From NCBI GenBank assembly GCA_020636155.1, contig JACJYM010000008.1, positions 71,460-135,459 on the forward strand: a DNA stretch of 64,000 bases, written 5' to 3'. This document shows positions 7,301-16,206 of this stretch, piece by piece. The stretch comes from Lewinellaceae bacterium. GTDB lineage: Bacteria; Bacteroidota; Bacteroidia; Chitinophagales; Saprospiraceae. Every line of letters starts with the position of its first letter. Within the stretch, counting starts at the first letter, position 1. Below the pieces are notes generated by a model. It searched no databases. It was not told where the DNA came from and was given only the letters and a program-made list of their open reading frames with translations. A program made the position numbers and the translations under genes.

Positions 7301-8452
7301 TTAAACTTTGGGTGCAAAACTTCTCCTATCCTCAGTCAGTTTTGTGATTAATAAAATAAGAAGTAACAGTAAAATCATCACAAACGAAGCATCAAATCTT
7401 TGCGGTAAAAACTGGAAAAATACATTAATCAAAGAAATGGAAGTCAGAGAAAATAAAACCTTGATTACTAAAATTTGATTTCGGTTTTTAAAAAATAAAA
7501 AAACATACAAAGGATTGATCCACAACAGATTCCAATTAGCCCAAGTGCTGCTGTGGTCAGTGAAAAACCACATAAAAATAAACAATATGGAACCAATGAA
7601 AGCAGCGGCGATCGTGAGTGATGACACAATTCTATAGGTTTTTGCCAAATTGAAAAAATAGGCAATCACGAGTAGAACAAGGAGTAAACCAAAGAAGAAA
7701 TTTGGTGAAAGTAAAAAATTGTTTTTTGAAGTGTCATCGACGAAAGATAATATCTCTTTGTCACTATCTATCAGTTTCATTTCGTCATTCTTCTGAAGAT
7801 TGCCTAAGTTGTCATGGAGATAATCCGGCAAAAACATCTCTTGATTAAAGTCGGCTTCTAAGTCTGTTTTTCCGCTCAGAATCAAATTGATACCAAGATT
7901 GGTCCAGGGATAATTTTCAAGATAGGGGAGTAATAATTTTCTAAAAGTAAGCCCATGCGAATTGTAAACTTTGGACGAATTAATGTCGCAGTGTTTATAA
8001 ACAACATCCCTAATACGTGTCGCACAATTGTCAAAGAGAAAGTCATATTTGTACAAAGCATTTTCGGACAAAGCATTGACTTCTAGGGCATTAGTAATCT
8101 TTATGGATTGAATACTGTCCAAATTTAATAATTGTTCTCTCACGGATCGATGGAAATATTGGTATTCATACATGAATTTTCTCATGCTGGTAACCGTCAG
8201 TTTGTATGGTAATTTACCTTGTACAAATTTTAATATAAATCCTGGCTCCTCAAAATCAAACGTTCCAAAATTAAAAACCAAATCTCTTCCATCATCATAA
8301 ATTATTCTCACGGCACTGTGACCGAATAAGGAATAAATTTCTTGACCGGGATCGCAGGTCAGAACTGAAACTTTTTGAGCTGTGACACTAATACTCCATG
8401 ATGATACTATGAAGACTGTGAGAAAAATATATGTTAGGTAATTTTTTAACAC
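7301..8452 (-). CDS. DUF4105 (Lnb N-terminal-like) membrane protein
   Basis: From a GTG at 8452 the protein has 383 residues, with a signal-like N-terminus ending near SVTAQ at about 26. The periplasmic part holds the DUF4105/Lnb N-terminal signature: a conserved His in SLFGHSAVRI and a Cys in LFDNCATRIRD. About five membrane segments fill the C-terminal 150 residues. The frame is open further upstream to 8551, but the extra residues do not look like a protein start and would collide with the divergent icd promoter, so I prefer GTG 8452. The family is widespread in Bacteroidota; its exact activity here is not known. It is divergent from icd. Confidence 0.8.
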   Translation of the reverse strand: MLKNYLTYIFLTVFIVSSWSISVTAQKVSVLTCDPGQEIYSLFGHSAVRIIYDDGRDLVFNFGTFDFEEPGFILKFVQGKLPYKLTVTSMRKFMYEYQYFHRSVREQLLNLDSIQSIKITNALEVNALSENALYKYDFLFDNCATRIRDVVYKHCDINSSKVYNSHGLTFRKLLLPYLENYPWTNLGINLILSGKTDLEADFNQEMFLPDYLHDNLGNLQKNDEMKLIDSDKEILSFVDDTSKNNFLLSPNFFFGLLLVLLVIAYFFNLAKTYRIVSSLTIAAAFIGSILFIFMWFFTDHSSTWANWNLLWINPLYVFLFFKNRNQILVIKVLFSLTSISLINVFFQFLPQRFDASFVMILLLLLILLITKLTEDRRSFAPKV

Positions 8453-8511
8453 GTATGGTAAATTTTTATAAATAGCCTTGTGACAAATGTATGAAAGATG
8501 GCATAAAATTA

Positions 8512-8519
8512 TACTTTTG
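8512..8519 (+). promoter_or_regulatory. -7 promoter box for icd (TACTTTTG)
   Basis: A perfect TAnnTTTG box 30 bp before the icd ATG at 8550. A TTG that could serve as the -33 element lies 31 bp away, which is longer than usual, so only the -7 box is convincing. Confidence 0.45.
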
Positions 8520-8549
8520 CACTTCCTTTTAACAAAAATAAATAAAAAC

Positions 8550-10016
8550 ATGTCGAAACATAAAATAACGGTAGCCTACGGTGATGGAATCGGTCCAGAA
8601 ATCATGGAAGCGACTCTTTCCATATTGAAAGCTGCTGAAGCACCACTTGAATATGAAGAAATAAAAATTGGTAAAGAAGTATATCTCCAAGGGATCTCTA
8701 GCGGTATTCCTGATGAAGCGTGGGAATCGCTCAAGAGGAATAAGGTTTTCTTAAAAGCACCGATTACAACTCCCCAAGGTGGAGGCTACAAAAGCCTCAA
8801 TGTGACAATTCGTAAAAAATTGTCCCTCTATGCCAATGTAAGACCTGTACAAGCTTATGTGCCTTATATTGCCTCTCACTTCCCCACCATGAATCTAGTC
8901 GTGGTGAGAGAAAACGAAGAAGACTTGTATGCTGGAATTGAACACCAGCAAACCTCCGAGGTCATTCAATGTTTAAAATTGGTGTCGAAACAGGGCAGTG
9001 AGAAAATCATTCGGTATGCTTTTGAATATGCACGTCAGTATGGTAGAAAAAAAGTGACTGCTATGACCAAAGACAATATTATGAAACGTACAGATGGTGC
9101 TTTTCACAAAATATTCAATGATATTGCCTTGGAGTATCCGGAAATAGTAGCTGATCACTACATCATAGACATTGGTGCGGCCATGTTGGCAGCTCGACCT
9201 GATAAATTTGATGTAATCGTTACCCTCAATCTTTATGGTGACATTATTTCTGATATTACTGCCCAAGTTGCTGGATCAGTAGGATTGGGAGGTTCTTTTA
9301 ATATTGGGAATGACTTTGCGATGTTTGAGGCCATACACGGCTCAGCGCCTGATATTGCAGGAAAGGATATTGCAAATCCTAGTGGATTATTAAATGGAGC
9401 TTGCATGATGCTACTTCATCTTGGAATTTCTGATAAGGCAGCCTTAATTCAAAATGCACTCTTGAGAACCCTTGAAGACGGCATACATACGGGTGATATA
9501 GCCAATGATGAATTTACCGTCAAAAGAGTGGGAACACAAGAATTTGCTCAAGAAATCATCAAACGATTGGGACAGAATCCTACTAAGATTCCAGATGTTA
9601 AATACAATGAACATATCAAACCTATCCGAATTCAAGATCCGGTTATCCCTCGTTCTGATAAGAAATTAATCGGTGTAGATGTCTTTATAGAATGGGCGGA
9701 AGAAGGTAGAAACCCGGAAAAGTTAGGAAAGATGATTGATGATATAAATGTCGATGGGATTACGCTAAGAGTTCTCAGTAATAAAGGGGTCAAAGTGTAC
9801 CCGGGTATTGCTGAGCCCATTAAATATTCAGACCATTGGCGGTGCCGTTTTTTACACAATGACAGCAGTTCAACAAAAGACACCACAGAAATTGACCCAC
9901 ATGATGTCGCAAGAATCATGATGGCCATGATTGATAGAGGATTTGACGTGATTAAGACAGAAAATCTTTACACATTTGATGGTGAGATTGGATTTTCTCT
10001 GAGTCAAGGTGAGTAA
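8550..10016 (+). CDS. icd: NADP-dependent isocitrate dehydrogenase, long form
   Basis: A 488-residue TCA-cycle enzyme that oxidatively decarboxylates isocitrate to 2-oxoglutarate. It shows the beta-decarboxylating dehydrogenase hallmarks: GDGIGPEI at the N-terminus, substrate Arg residues in VRPVQAY and VVRENEEDLYAGIE, the YGDIISDITAQVAGSVGLGGS metal/substrate block, and the cofactor loop EAIHGSAPDIAGK. After residue about 350 there is an extra C-terminal domain of about 140 residues, as in the long Thermus/Rickettsia-type enzymes rather than the 416-residue E. coli type. The frame is open 21 codons upstream, but MSKHKITVAYGDG at 8550 is the natural start. NADP use is inferred from the family. 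Confidence 0.92.
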   Translation: MSKHKITVAYGDGIGPEIMEATLSILKAAEAPLEYEEIKIGKEVYLQGISSGIPDEAWESLKRNKVFLKAPITTPQGGGYKSLNVTIRKKLSLYANVRPVQAYVPYIASHFPTMNLVVVRENEEDLYAGIEHQQTSEVIQCLKLVSKQGSEKIIRYAFEYARQYGRKKVTAMTKDNIMKRTDGAFHKIFNDIALEYPEIVADHYIIDIGAAMLAARPDKFDVIVTLNLYGDIISDITAQVAGSVGLGGSFNIGNDFAMFEAIHGSAPDIAGKDIANPSGLLNGACMMLLHLGISDKAALIQNALLRTLEDGIHTGDIANDEFTVKRVGTQEFAQEIIKRLGQNPTKIPDVKYNEHIKPIRIQDPVIPRSDKKLIGVDVFIEWAEEGRNPEKLGKMIDDINVDGITLRVLSNKGVKVYPGIAEPIKYSDHWRCRFLHNDSSSTKDTTEIDPHDVARIMMAMIDRGFDVIKTENLYTFDGEIGFSLSQGE

Positions 10017-10064
10017 TTTTGGGGATATTATCAAATGACCTTACACAGAGTAAGTAATTCTGAC

Positions 10065-10072
10065 TATATTTG
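10065..10072 (+). promoter_or_regulatory. Possible -7 box (TATATTTG)
   Basis: A TAnnTTTG match 20 bp before the GTG at 10092. It leaves too short a leader for the TTG at 10083, which is why I favour the GTG start for the next gene. No clear -33 box. Confidence 0.4.
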
Positions 10073-10091
10073 AGAATAATTCTTGTTTAAT

Positions 10092-12155
10092 GTGAGGACG
10101 TTCTGCATTTCTATACTTTTGATTTTATCATTGAAGGCATTTTCCCAACAGGAAGATAGTCTGGTTAATTCGGCGTCGAATGTCCTCGAAGATTATGTAG
10201 AAAATCAAGAGTTAGAAAGTTTCGATTACAATACGATTTTCGAAAACTTAGAAGCATTTAGATCTCATCCAATCAATATTAACACGGCGAGTCGTGAAGA
10301 TCTGCGACAGTTGATTTTTCTCACAGAGCAACAAATAGATCAAATAGTCGAACACCGCAATCGATACGGAAAGTTTTTATTACCTGAGGAATTACAAGTC
10401 GTACCTTCTTTGGATATTGAAAGTATAAGGCTCATGAGCCCATTTATTACACTTGGTGCCGGTGCTAATCTTAAGAAATTTGTACTTTCTGACCAGTTCA
10501 AAGGGGCAAAGCAAAATGTCTTTCTTAAATGGGAAAGGACTTTGGAAAAGAAAGATGGTTACGTTCCTCGAGATGATAGATTAACCCCTTATGTGGGAAG
10601 TCCTAACTACCTCTATCTTCGTTATAGATTTAATAATTCGAATCGGATGATGATGGGATTTACGGCCGAAAAAGATGCCGGAGAAGCCTTTTTTAAGAGT
10701 CCCAATCAGAAAGGCTTTGATTTTTATTCGGGCTTTATTTTTATCAAGGATTTAAATTCTACCATTAATTATTTAGCCATTGGAGATTATAGTGTAAGTT
10801 TTGGTCAAGGATTGATTCTTCATAATGATTTTGGAGCTGGGAAGAGCTCATTTGTTATGGGGATTAAGAAAGGAGGTCGCCCAATTAGACCGTATAGCTC
10901 AGTGAATGAGGTGAACTACTTTAGAGGGGCAGCCGTCAATATAGATGTCACTGAAAATTCCACTTTTACTATATTCGGGAGTCGAAATGACCTCGCTGGA
11001 AGCATTCAAATCGACACACTTGAAAACGATGGATTCGAATTTTTTGGAAGCATACGACAAGATGGTTTACATCGGACGGAATCCGAAATTTTGACTAAAA
11101 ACACCATACAGCAGCACAATGCGGGAGCCAGTTATAAGATGAATTTGGGTAACTTGGGATTGGGTCTAAATGGGTTGTATACCAGCCTTTCGAAACCATT
11201 GTTGCCTAGTGATGAATTGTACAAGAAATATTATTTCAGCGGAGACAAGCTTCTCAACGGAAGTGTAGATTTCTCTTATTCTAAGTACAGTTACAATCTT
11301 TTTGGCGAATTTGCCTATTCAGACAATGGGGGCAAAGCGTGGCTGGTGGGATTATTGACAAGTATAAGTCCTAAAGTAGATGTATCACTGCTCTTTAGAG
11401 ATTATGACAAGGACTATCAAGTTCTCAATGCAAATGCCTTTGCAGACGGCAGCCAACCCATTAACGAAAGAGGATTGTATGGCGGTATTTTGATTAATCC
11501 AAACAAACATTTCAGAATCAGCAGCTATTTTGATTTTTGGAAACACCCATGGTTGAGATTTCGGAAAGATGCACCTTCTACGGGCAAAGAATTTTTTGTA
11601 AAGCTTGAATACATCAAAAAAAGAAAATATAACTTATATCTTCAATATCGGGTGGAGCAAAAACAGGAAAACTATGAACAAGAGGGCAAGAAAATCGATG
11701 GATTGACGGACTTGTGGTTACACCGATTGAGATTACATTTTAGTCATAAATACAATAAATCCTTAGAGTTCAGGAATCGTATAGAATTTTCGTACTATAG
11801 AAAAGGTGAATTAAATTCGAAAGGATATATCGTCTATCAAGACATCATTTATAAACCAATAGCCAATCCATTTTCAATGACGACGAGATTTGCTCTGTTT
11901 GATACTGATGATTTCAATAGCCGTATTTATACCTACGAAAACGACATATTGTACGAATATGGCATTCCATTTTTCCAAAATAAAGGTTCTAGATTTTATG
12001 TCAATTTTCGCTACAATTTGACTCGTTGGCTGACCGCTGAATTCCGATATTCACGTACGCATTATACCAATGTTGATCACATTAGTAGTGGTTATGAGGA
12101 AATTTTGGGCAACAATAAAACAGACCTTAAGGCGCAACTCAAATTTAGTTTTTAA
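10092..12155 (+). CDS. Helix-hairpin-helix plus outer-membrane beta-barrel protein
   Basis: About 687 residues from the GTG at 10092; a TTG at 10083 would add three. A signal peptide ends at KAFSQ. Residues about 55-120 hold a ComEA-like helix-hairpin-helix module (NINTASREDLRQLIFLTEQQ, then LPEELQVVPSLD). The remainder, with many alternating aromatic strands and a C-terminal Phe (KAQLKFSF), reads as an outer-membrane beta barrel. This domain pair is common in Bacteroidota; it has no settled function and I do not claim DNA uptake. The Smr gene starts 6 bp after its stop, so the two are probably cotranscribed. Confidence 0.75.
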   Translation: MRTFCISILLILSLKAFSQQEDSLVNSASNVLEDYVENQELESFDYNTIFENLEAFRSHPININTASREDLRQLIFLTEQQIDQIVEHRNRYGKFLLPEELQVVPSLDIESIRLMSPFITLGAGANLKKFVLSDQFKGAKQNVFLKWERTLEKKDGYVPRDDRLTPYVGSPNYLYLRYRFNNSNRMMMGFTAEKDAGEAFFKSPNQKGFDFYSGFIFIKDLNSTINYLAIGDYSVSFGQGLILHNDFGAGKSSFVMGIKKGGRPIRPYSSVNEVNYFRGAAVNIDVTENSTFTIFGSRNDLAGSIQIDTLENDGFEFFGSIRQDGLHRTESEILTKNTIQQHNAGASYKMNLGNLGLGLNGLYTSLSKPLLPSDELYKKYYFSGDKLLNGSVDFSYSKYSYNLFGEFAYSDNGGKAWLVGLLTSISPKVDVSLLFRDYDKDYQVLNANAFADGSQPINERGLYGGILINPNKHFRISSYFDFWKHPWLRFRKDAPSTGKEFFVKLEYIKKRKYNLYLQYRVEQKQENYEQEGKKIDGLTDLWLHRLRLHFSHKYNKSLEFRNRIEFSYYRKGELNSKGYIVYQDIIYKPIANPFSMTTRFALFDTDDFNSRIYTYENDILYEYGIPFFQNKGSRFYVNFRYNLTRWLTAEFRYSRTHYTNVDHISSGYEEILGNNKTDLKAQLKFSF

Positions 12156-12161
12156 ATCAAA

Positions 12162-12704
12162 ATGACACTTCAAGAAGCCAAATCATTGTGGGTGGGGGAT
12201 ATCGTGTTGTTGAGTAAAAGCGCAAGGAAGGGAAAGTTTTTGGGTATTACGGCTCAGCAGAAACTGAAAGTAGAAGTGAATGGTAAAATTATTATTTCTT
12301 CTCTTACAAATGTGTCGGTGATTGGGACAGAAGAGGTGGCAGATTGGAGATTAGAAATCGATCAAGAATTAAAAAATCCAATTCCCACTGAAAGTGAAAA
12401 AAGGAAAAAGAAAAACATCGATTATAGTGCTTTGAATTCCATAGACTTGCACCTAGAAAAACTGCTAGAAAACGGTACTTTGAGCACTTTAGAGCATGCC
12501 CTAGACGTCCAAATGAAGGCTGCCAAAGATTTTATCGATGAGAATATCAATCGAAAGCGTTTCAAGACGACCATCATTCATGGCAAGGGTGAGGGGATAC
12601 TAAAAAATCATATAGTAGAATTACTAAGATCCTATCGTGAAGTCAGATTTTTTTCGGAAATCAATAATGGAGGAGCGACGGAAGTCCTTTTTGAATATCT
12701 TTGA
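12162..12704 (+). CDS. Smr domain protein
   Basis: A 180-residue cytoplasmic protein. The C-terminal 90 residues are a Smr domain, with IDLHLEKL in the place of the usual LDLHG motif and IHGKGEGILK matching the HGxGxGxL motif; family members act as nucleases or nucleic-acid binding modules. The N-terminal 60 residues (VGDIVLLSKSARKGKFLGI) look like a small beta domain similar to the region before Smr in MutS2-related proteins. Walker ATPase parts are absent, so it is a stand-alone Smr protein and not MutS2. It follows the HhH/barrel gene by 6 bp. Confidence 0.85.
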   Translation: MTLQEAKSLWVGDIVLLSKSARKGKFLGITAQQKLKVEVNGKIIISSLTNVSVIGTEEVADWRLEIDQELKNPIPTESEKRKKKNIDYSALNSIDLHLEKLLENGTLSTLEHALDVQMKAAKDFIDENINRKRFKTTIIHGKGEGILKNHIVELLRSYREVRFFSEINNGGATEVLFEYL

Positions 12705-12805
12705 ATCCAATTAATGCTGAAATTGGTAGTGATTTTATCAATAATCATAGTTTCTTATAAACACTTTCCAATTAAAAGCATTGACTTAACTAAACAATTT
12801 TTATC

Positions 12806-14656
12806 GTGAAGATTCCAATTAATATCCAATCTGGTGAATTGAACACTGAAAATCCAATGGTCGTTGGAATAGATTTAGGAACCACACATAGTTTGGTGGC
12901 TTATGTTAAAAATGGAGAGGTGAAAGTAGTGAGAGATGATAATAGTCGCAATGCATTAGTTCCATCCATTGTTTTTATTGACGAAAACGGCGATACTTTC
13001 GTAGGTAACTATGCCAAAGAGAAACTTATATCAGCGCCAGAAAGAACGATATACAGTGCCAAAAGATTGATGGGAAAGAGCTACCATGATATCAACACAG
13101 ATTCTCATCCCTTAGCCTATCAAATCATAGATTCGGATAAAGAAGCGATGGTCAAAGTCTGGATTGATGAACGAGCCTATACTCCAGTAGAACTCAGTGC
13201 TTCAATCCTTAAAGAGTTAAAGCTAAAAGTAGAAAAACAGCTGGGAGCCGTCATCAGCAAAGTGGTTATTACCGTTCCAGCGTATTTTAACGATGCACAG
13301 CGCCAAGCCACCAAGGATGCAGGTAAATTAGCCGGATTGGACGTGCTGAGAATCGTCAATGAACCAACGGCCGCAGCATTGGCTTATGGCATTGGATTGG
13401 ATCCGGAAAAATCTGAAAGAGTCGTCGTTTATGACCTAGGGGGAGGTACTTTTGATGTCAGTATTTTAGATATTGTAGATGGGGTTTTTGATGTGTTGAG
13501 TACGAATGGTGACACTTACTTAGGAGGTGATGATATAGATCGATTAATTGTGAATTATTGGTTGGAGCAACACCCGGAATTACGACGAGAGAGTAATGGG
13601 AGTTTTCAGGAACTTAGAATTATTGCTGAAAGTGCTAAGAAATCATTGTCACAATCTACAGAATTTCATACTGAATATCAAGGAATTACATTAAATCTCT
13701 CTTTATCACATTTCAATGCCATAATAAAACCTTTGGTGGACACAACTATAGATTGTTGTAAAAATGCCTTGAAAGATGCTAAATTAGACAAGTCAGAGAT
13801 TGACCGGATCATATTTGTAGGAGGAAGCACTCGGATACCTTATATTCAGGAAAGATTGTCGGAATATTTTGAAAAATCAGTCGATACTTCGATGAATCCT
13901 GATGAAGTGGTGGCGATGGGAGCGGCGATTCAAGCCGATATCTTAGCCGGTAATAATAAAGATTTTTTATTACTTGACGTTACACCTTTATCATTAGGGA
14001 TAGAAACTGTCGGTGGTCTTATGGATGCAGTGATAAGTAGAAATTCTAAGGTGCCATGCAAAGTAGGCAGAAATTATACGACATCGGTTGATGGTCAGAA
14101 AAATCTGAGAATCAGTGTATTTCAGGGTGAGAGAGATATGGTTGCTGATAATCGAAAGTTGGGTGAATTTACCCTCACGAATATACCCCCGATGCCTGCG
14201 GGAATTCCAAAGATTGAAATTGTGTTTCAATTGGATGTTGATGGTATCCTTAAGGTGAGTGCGACAGAGCTTAGATCTGGAGTGAAACAAGAAATTAAAA
14301 TTAAATCAACTTACGGAATTTCTGAAGAAGAAATGGCACTTATGCTTAAGGACTCGATTGAAAATGCCGAGGTAGATATGAAAGCAAGAGCCTTGAATGA
14401 AGCGATAAATGAGGGCAAATACGTTGTGCAATCAAGTTTGAAATTTATTAAACAAAATGAAAGTTTTTTATCTATTGAGCAGATTGAGAAATTGGGAAAT
14501 TTGACGGATTCAATTGAGAAAGCGATTTCACAACAATCAAAGGATGCAATTCAAAAGGCCATCAATGAGTTGAATGACTACTCAGCACCGATAGCACAAG
14601 AAGCCCTAGATATGAATATTCAAAATGCCATACTAGGCACCCATGTTGGTAAATAA
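12806..14656 (+). CDS. hscA: Hsp70-family chaperone, probably HscA
   Basis: A 616-residue Hsp70 with a GTG start. The ATPase domain has GIDLGTTHSLVAYV near 22-35, VPAYFNDAQRQATKDAG, the VYDLGGGTFDVSILD phosphate loop and FVGGSTRIP. The substrate domain begins near LLDVTPLSLGIET at about 390. The N-terminal extension (MKIPINIQSGELNTEN), the moderate length and the short C-terminus without the DnaK EEVD-like tail favour HscA, the Fe-S cluster assembly chaperone, over DnaK. No hscB, iscU or fdx is next to it, so the HscA name rests on sequence shape alone. Confidence 0.8.
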   Translation: MKIPINIQSGELNTENPMVVGIDLGTTHSLVAYVKNGEVKVVRDDNSRNALVPSIVFIDENGDTFVGNYAKEKLISAPERTIYSAKRLMGKSYHDINTDSHPLAYQIIDSDKEAMVKVWIDERAYTPVELSASILKELKLKVEKQLGAVISKVVITVPAYFNDAQRQATKDAGKLAGLDVLRIVNEPTAAALAYGIGLDPEKSERVVVYDLGGGTFDVSILDIVDGVFDVLSTNGDTYLGGDDIDRLIVNYWLEQHPELRRESNGSFQELRIIAESAKKSLSQSTEFHTEYQGITLNLSLSHFNAIIKPLVDTTIDCCKNALKDAKLDKSEIDRIIFVGGSTRIPYIQERLSEYFEKSVDTSMNPDEVVAMGAAIQADILAGNNKDFLLLDVTPLSLGIETVGGLMDAVISRNSKVPCKVGRNYTTSVDGQKNLRISVFQGERDMVADNRKLGEFTLTNIPPMPAGIPKIEIVFQLDVDGILKVSATELRSGVKQEIKIKSTYGISEEEMALMLKDSIENAEVDMKARALNEAINEGKYVVQSSLKFIKQNESFLSIEQIEKLGNLTDSIEKAISQQSKDAIQKAINELNDYSAPIAQEALDMNIQNAILGTHVGK

Positions 14657-14746
14657 TATGATTAAGGGAGTGACGACATGGCTTATCAGTGGTCTAAATC
14701 TTTTGGCTGATAATGACTAGCCTAAAACACCAAAAAGACCAACGCA

Positions 14747-15502
14747 ATGCGTGATAAGATTATTGAACTGTTTGAATATAGGAAATTTCCATTGTTGTTT
14801 GAGGCAGCAGGTAAAAAATGGGAGGTGAGTAGCCCCTTTGTGGAAAGTTTAATTGAGCTTCAAGAAAAAATATATGATTTAGATTCAATTTTGGAGTCAG
14901 ATTGGGATATAGACCCCATGCACCTTAGTGAGCAATGGAAACAGATTAATCAATGCCAACTTTTTCGCGATTTTTCAAGGGAAGAAAAGGTAGAATGGTG
15001 CCGTGAAATATTAAAATATCAAAGCCATGAATTAGCCCTTCGAAAAGGGATTTCTCCATTGGGTTTGGATATGGAATATTTTTATTATTTCAAATCTTGT
15101 GATGTCAAATTGTTGAGAAAACTCATTTATGAGCAATTTGCGGAACTGCATGATTATATCAATCTTTCAGATTGGAAATTGTTTGATTTAGTGACTGAGA
15201 TTAATGACGATGTCATGGATTTGCACGAAGACTGCCAGTATTATAATGGCAATGCATTTCTTATTTCAATGGTGCAGGATGGTAAAGAATTGACTAGAAA
15301 TAAATTTGCCGATTTTTTAAACGAATGCGGCAAAAAAAACGAGAAATGCCACTACAACACGGATATAAAAAATGAGTTAAAAAACTGGGTGTCAAATGAA
15401 GTGGATTCCACTTTAAAATTAATGAGCCAAAGAATCGAAGAATCAGACCTCGACACTTTGGCTCATAGCACATTATTTAGTAAATTCGAATGCCTAAGTT
15501 AG
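14747..15502 (+). CDS. Hypothetical protein downstream of hscA
   Basis: A 251-residue soluble protein, acidic and rich in Trp, Glu, Asp and Leu, mostly helical in look, with no signal peptide or membrane segment. I do not recognise a family. It follows hscA by 90 bp on the same strand. That gap contains a 7-bp inverted repeat (14683-14689 with 14707-14713) without a T-run. It ends head-on with the minus-strand small gene; the two stop codons share the four bases TTAG at 15499-15502. Confidence 0.7.
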   Translation: MRDKIIELFEYRKFPLLFEAAGKKWEVSSPFVESLIELQEKIYDLDSILESDWDIDPMHLSEQWKQINQCQLFRDFSREEKVEWCREILKYQSHELALRKGISPLGLDMEYFYYFKSCDVKLLRKLIYEQFAELHDYINLSDWKLFDLVTEINDDVMDLHEDCQYYNGNAFLISMVQDGKELTRNKFADFLNECGKKNEKCHYNTDIKNELKNWVSNEVDSTLKLMSQRIEESDLDTLAHSTLFSKFECLS

Positions 15503-15741
15503 GCTTCTTTAAACATCTTGGCTTCTAGCGAATTAAAATCTGTTTCTACAAATTTTTTGCCATCCCATTTGCCCAACCACTCACACTTATCTTTGTATGT
15601 TTTTAGATAATTGGCATAGGCTACGATGGCTTTTTGCTTATCTGATCTCTTAATTGTAATATTGCTATTGTGATCTTTTTTGATTACGAAATAATAAATC
15701 CCTTTTCCGTAATCAAATTTTTTTGTGCTTATTCTAGCCAT
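15499..15741 (-). CDS. Small hypothetical protein downstream of rpsU
   Basis: An 80-residue basic protein (MARISTKKFDYGKGIYYFVI...) encoded 11 bp after rpsU, so probably on the same transcript. It has many Lys and aromatic residues and no membrane segment. I do not know the family. Linkage to a ribosomal protein gene suggests a role in translation or RNA binding, but that is inference only. Confidence 0.6.
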   Translation of the reverse strand: MARISTKKFDYGKGIYYFVIKKDHNSNITIKRSDKQKAIVAYANYLKTYKDKCEWLGKWDGKKFVETDFNSLEAKMFKEA

Positions 15742-15752
15742 AATTAAAAATT

Positions 15753-15941
15753 TTATTGATCTTGAAATTTATGTTGACGATACTGAGCATTTAATATCTC
15801 ATTTCGTCGACTTACTGATTTTTTTGTAAATGCTTGCCTCGCTCTTAGTTCCTTTGTTAATTTTACTTTTCTGTGCTTTTGTTTGTAGCGTTTTAGTGCT
15901 CTGTCGATTGATTCTTCTTCCTTTACGTTAATTATTAGCAT
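15753..15941 (-). CDS. rpsU: Ribosomal protein bS21
   Basis: A 62-residue basic protein with the bS21 signature: MLIINVKEEESIDRALKRYK at the start and LRARQAFTKKSVSRR in the middle. It binds the 30S platform near the 3' end of 16S rRNA. In Bacteroidota, bS21 with bS6 and bS18 is known to hide the anti-Shine-Dalgarno sequence. Directly before the ATG the sequence is pure A/T with no purine-rich SD motif; A fills positions -1 to -3. A perfect 10-bp inverted repeat lies in its leader at 15982-16010. Confidence 0.93.
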   Translation of the reverse strand: MLIINVKEEESIDRALKRYKQKHRKVKLTKELRARQAFTKKSVSRRNEILNAQYRQHKFQDQ

Positions 15942-15981
15942 TTTATATATTTATATTAAAAAATAATATTAAATAGAATTA

Positions 15982-16010
15982 TTGGTAAATTATAGCATAC
16001 AATTTACCAA
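15982..16010 (-). promoter_or_regulatory. Perfect inverted repeat in the rpsU leader
   Basis: TTGGTAAATT at 15982-15991 and AATTTACCAA at 16001-16010 are exact reverse complements around a 9-base loop, starting about 40 bp before the rpsU ATG. A third related arm (TTTGGTAAG) lies near 16082-16090, and a separate 7-bp inverted repeat TCATACT/AGTATGA at 16052-16071. It could be an operator or an RNA hairpin controlling rpsU. Confidence 0.5.
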
Positions 16011-16206
16011 AGACAACTAAATCATCAATTTTCCGAAACTTGTAGGAGATATCATACTATTGAAAGTATGACAATCGCAATTTGGTAAGTTACCTTGAAA
16101 TAAAAACTTTATAACGTCTCCTTTTACTTAGAAAAATTACTTCAATTCACATAGTGAATGATTATGTTAAACGTAAAGATAATAAAAAAAGTTCAAATTC
16201 AATGAT

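Noticed and set aside
8453..8551. N-terminal extension of the DUF4105 gene to 8551
   Set aside because: The extra residues do not look like a signal peptide and would overlap the divergent icd promoter and start; GTG 8452 gives a proper signal sequence.
12806..14656. Calling the Hsp70 gene dnaK
   Set aside because: Short C-terminus, the particular N-terminal extension and the lack of grpE/dnaJ beside it fit HscA better.
14683..14713. Terminator between hscA and the next gene
   Set aside because: A 7-bp inverted repeat is present but has a 17-base loop and no T-run.
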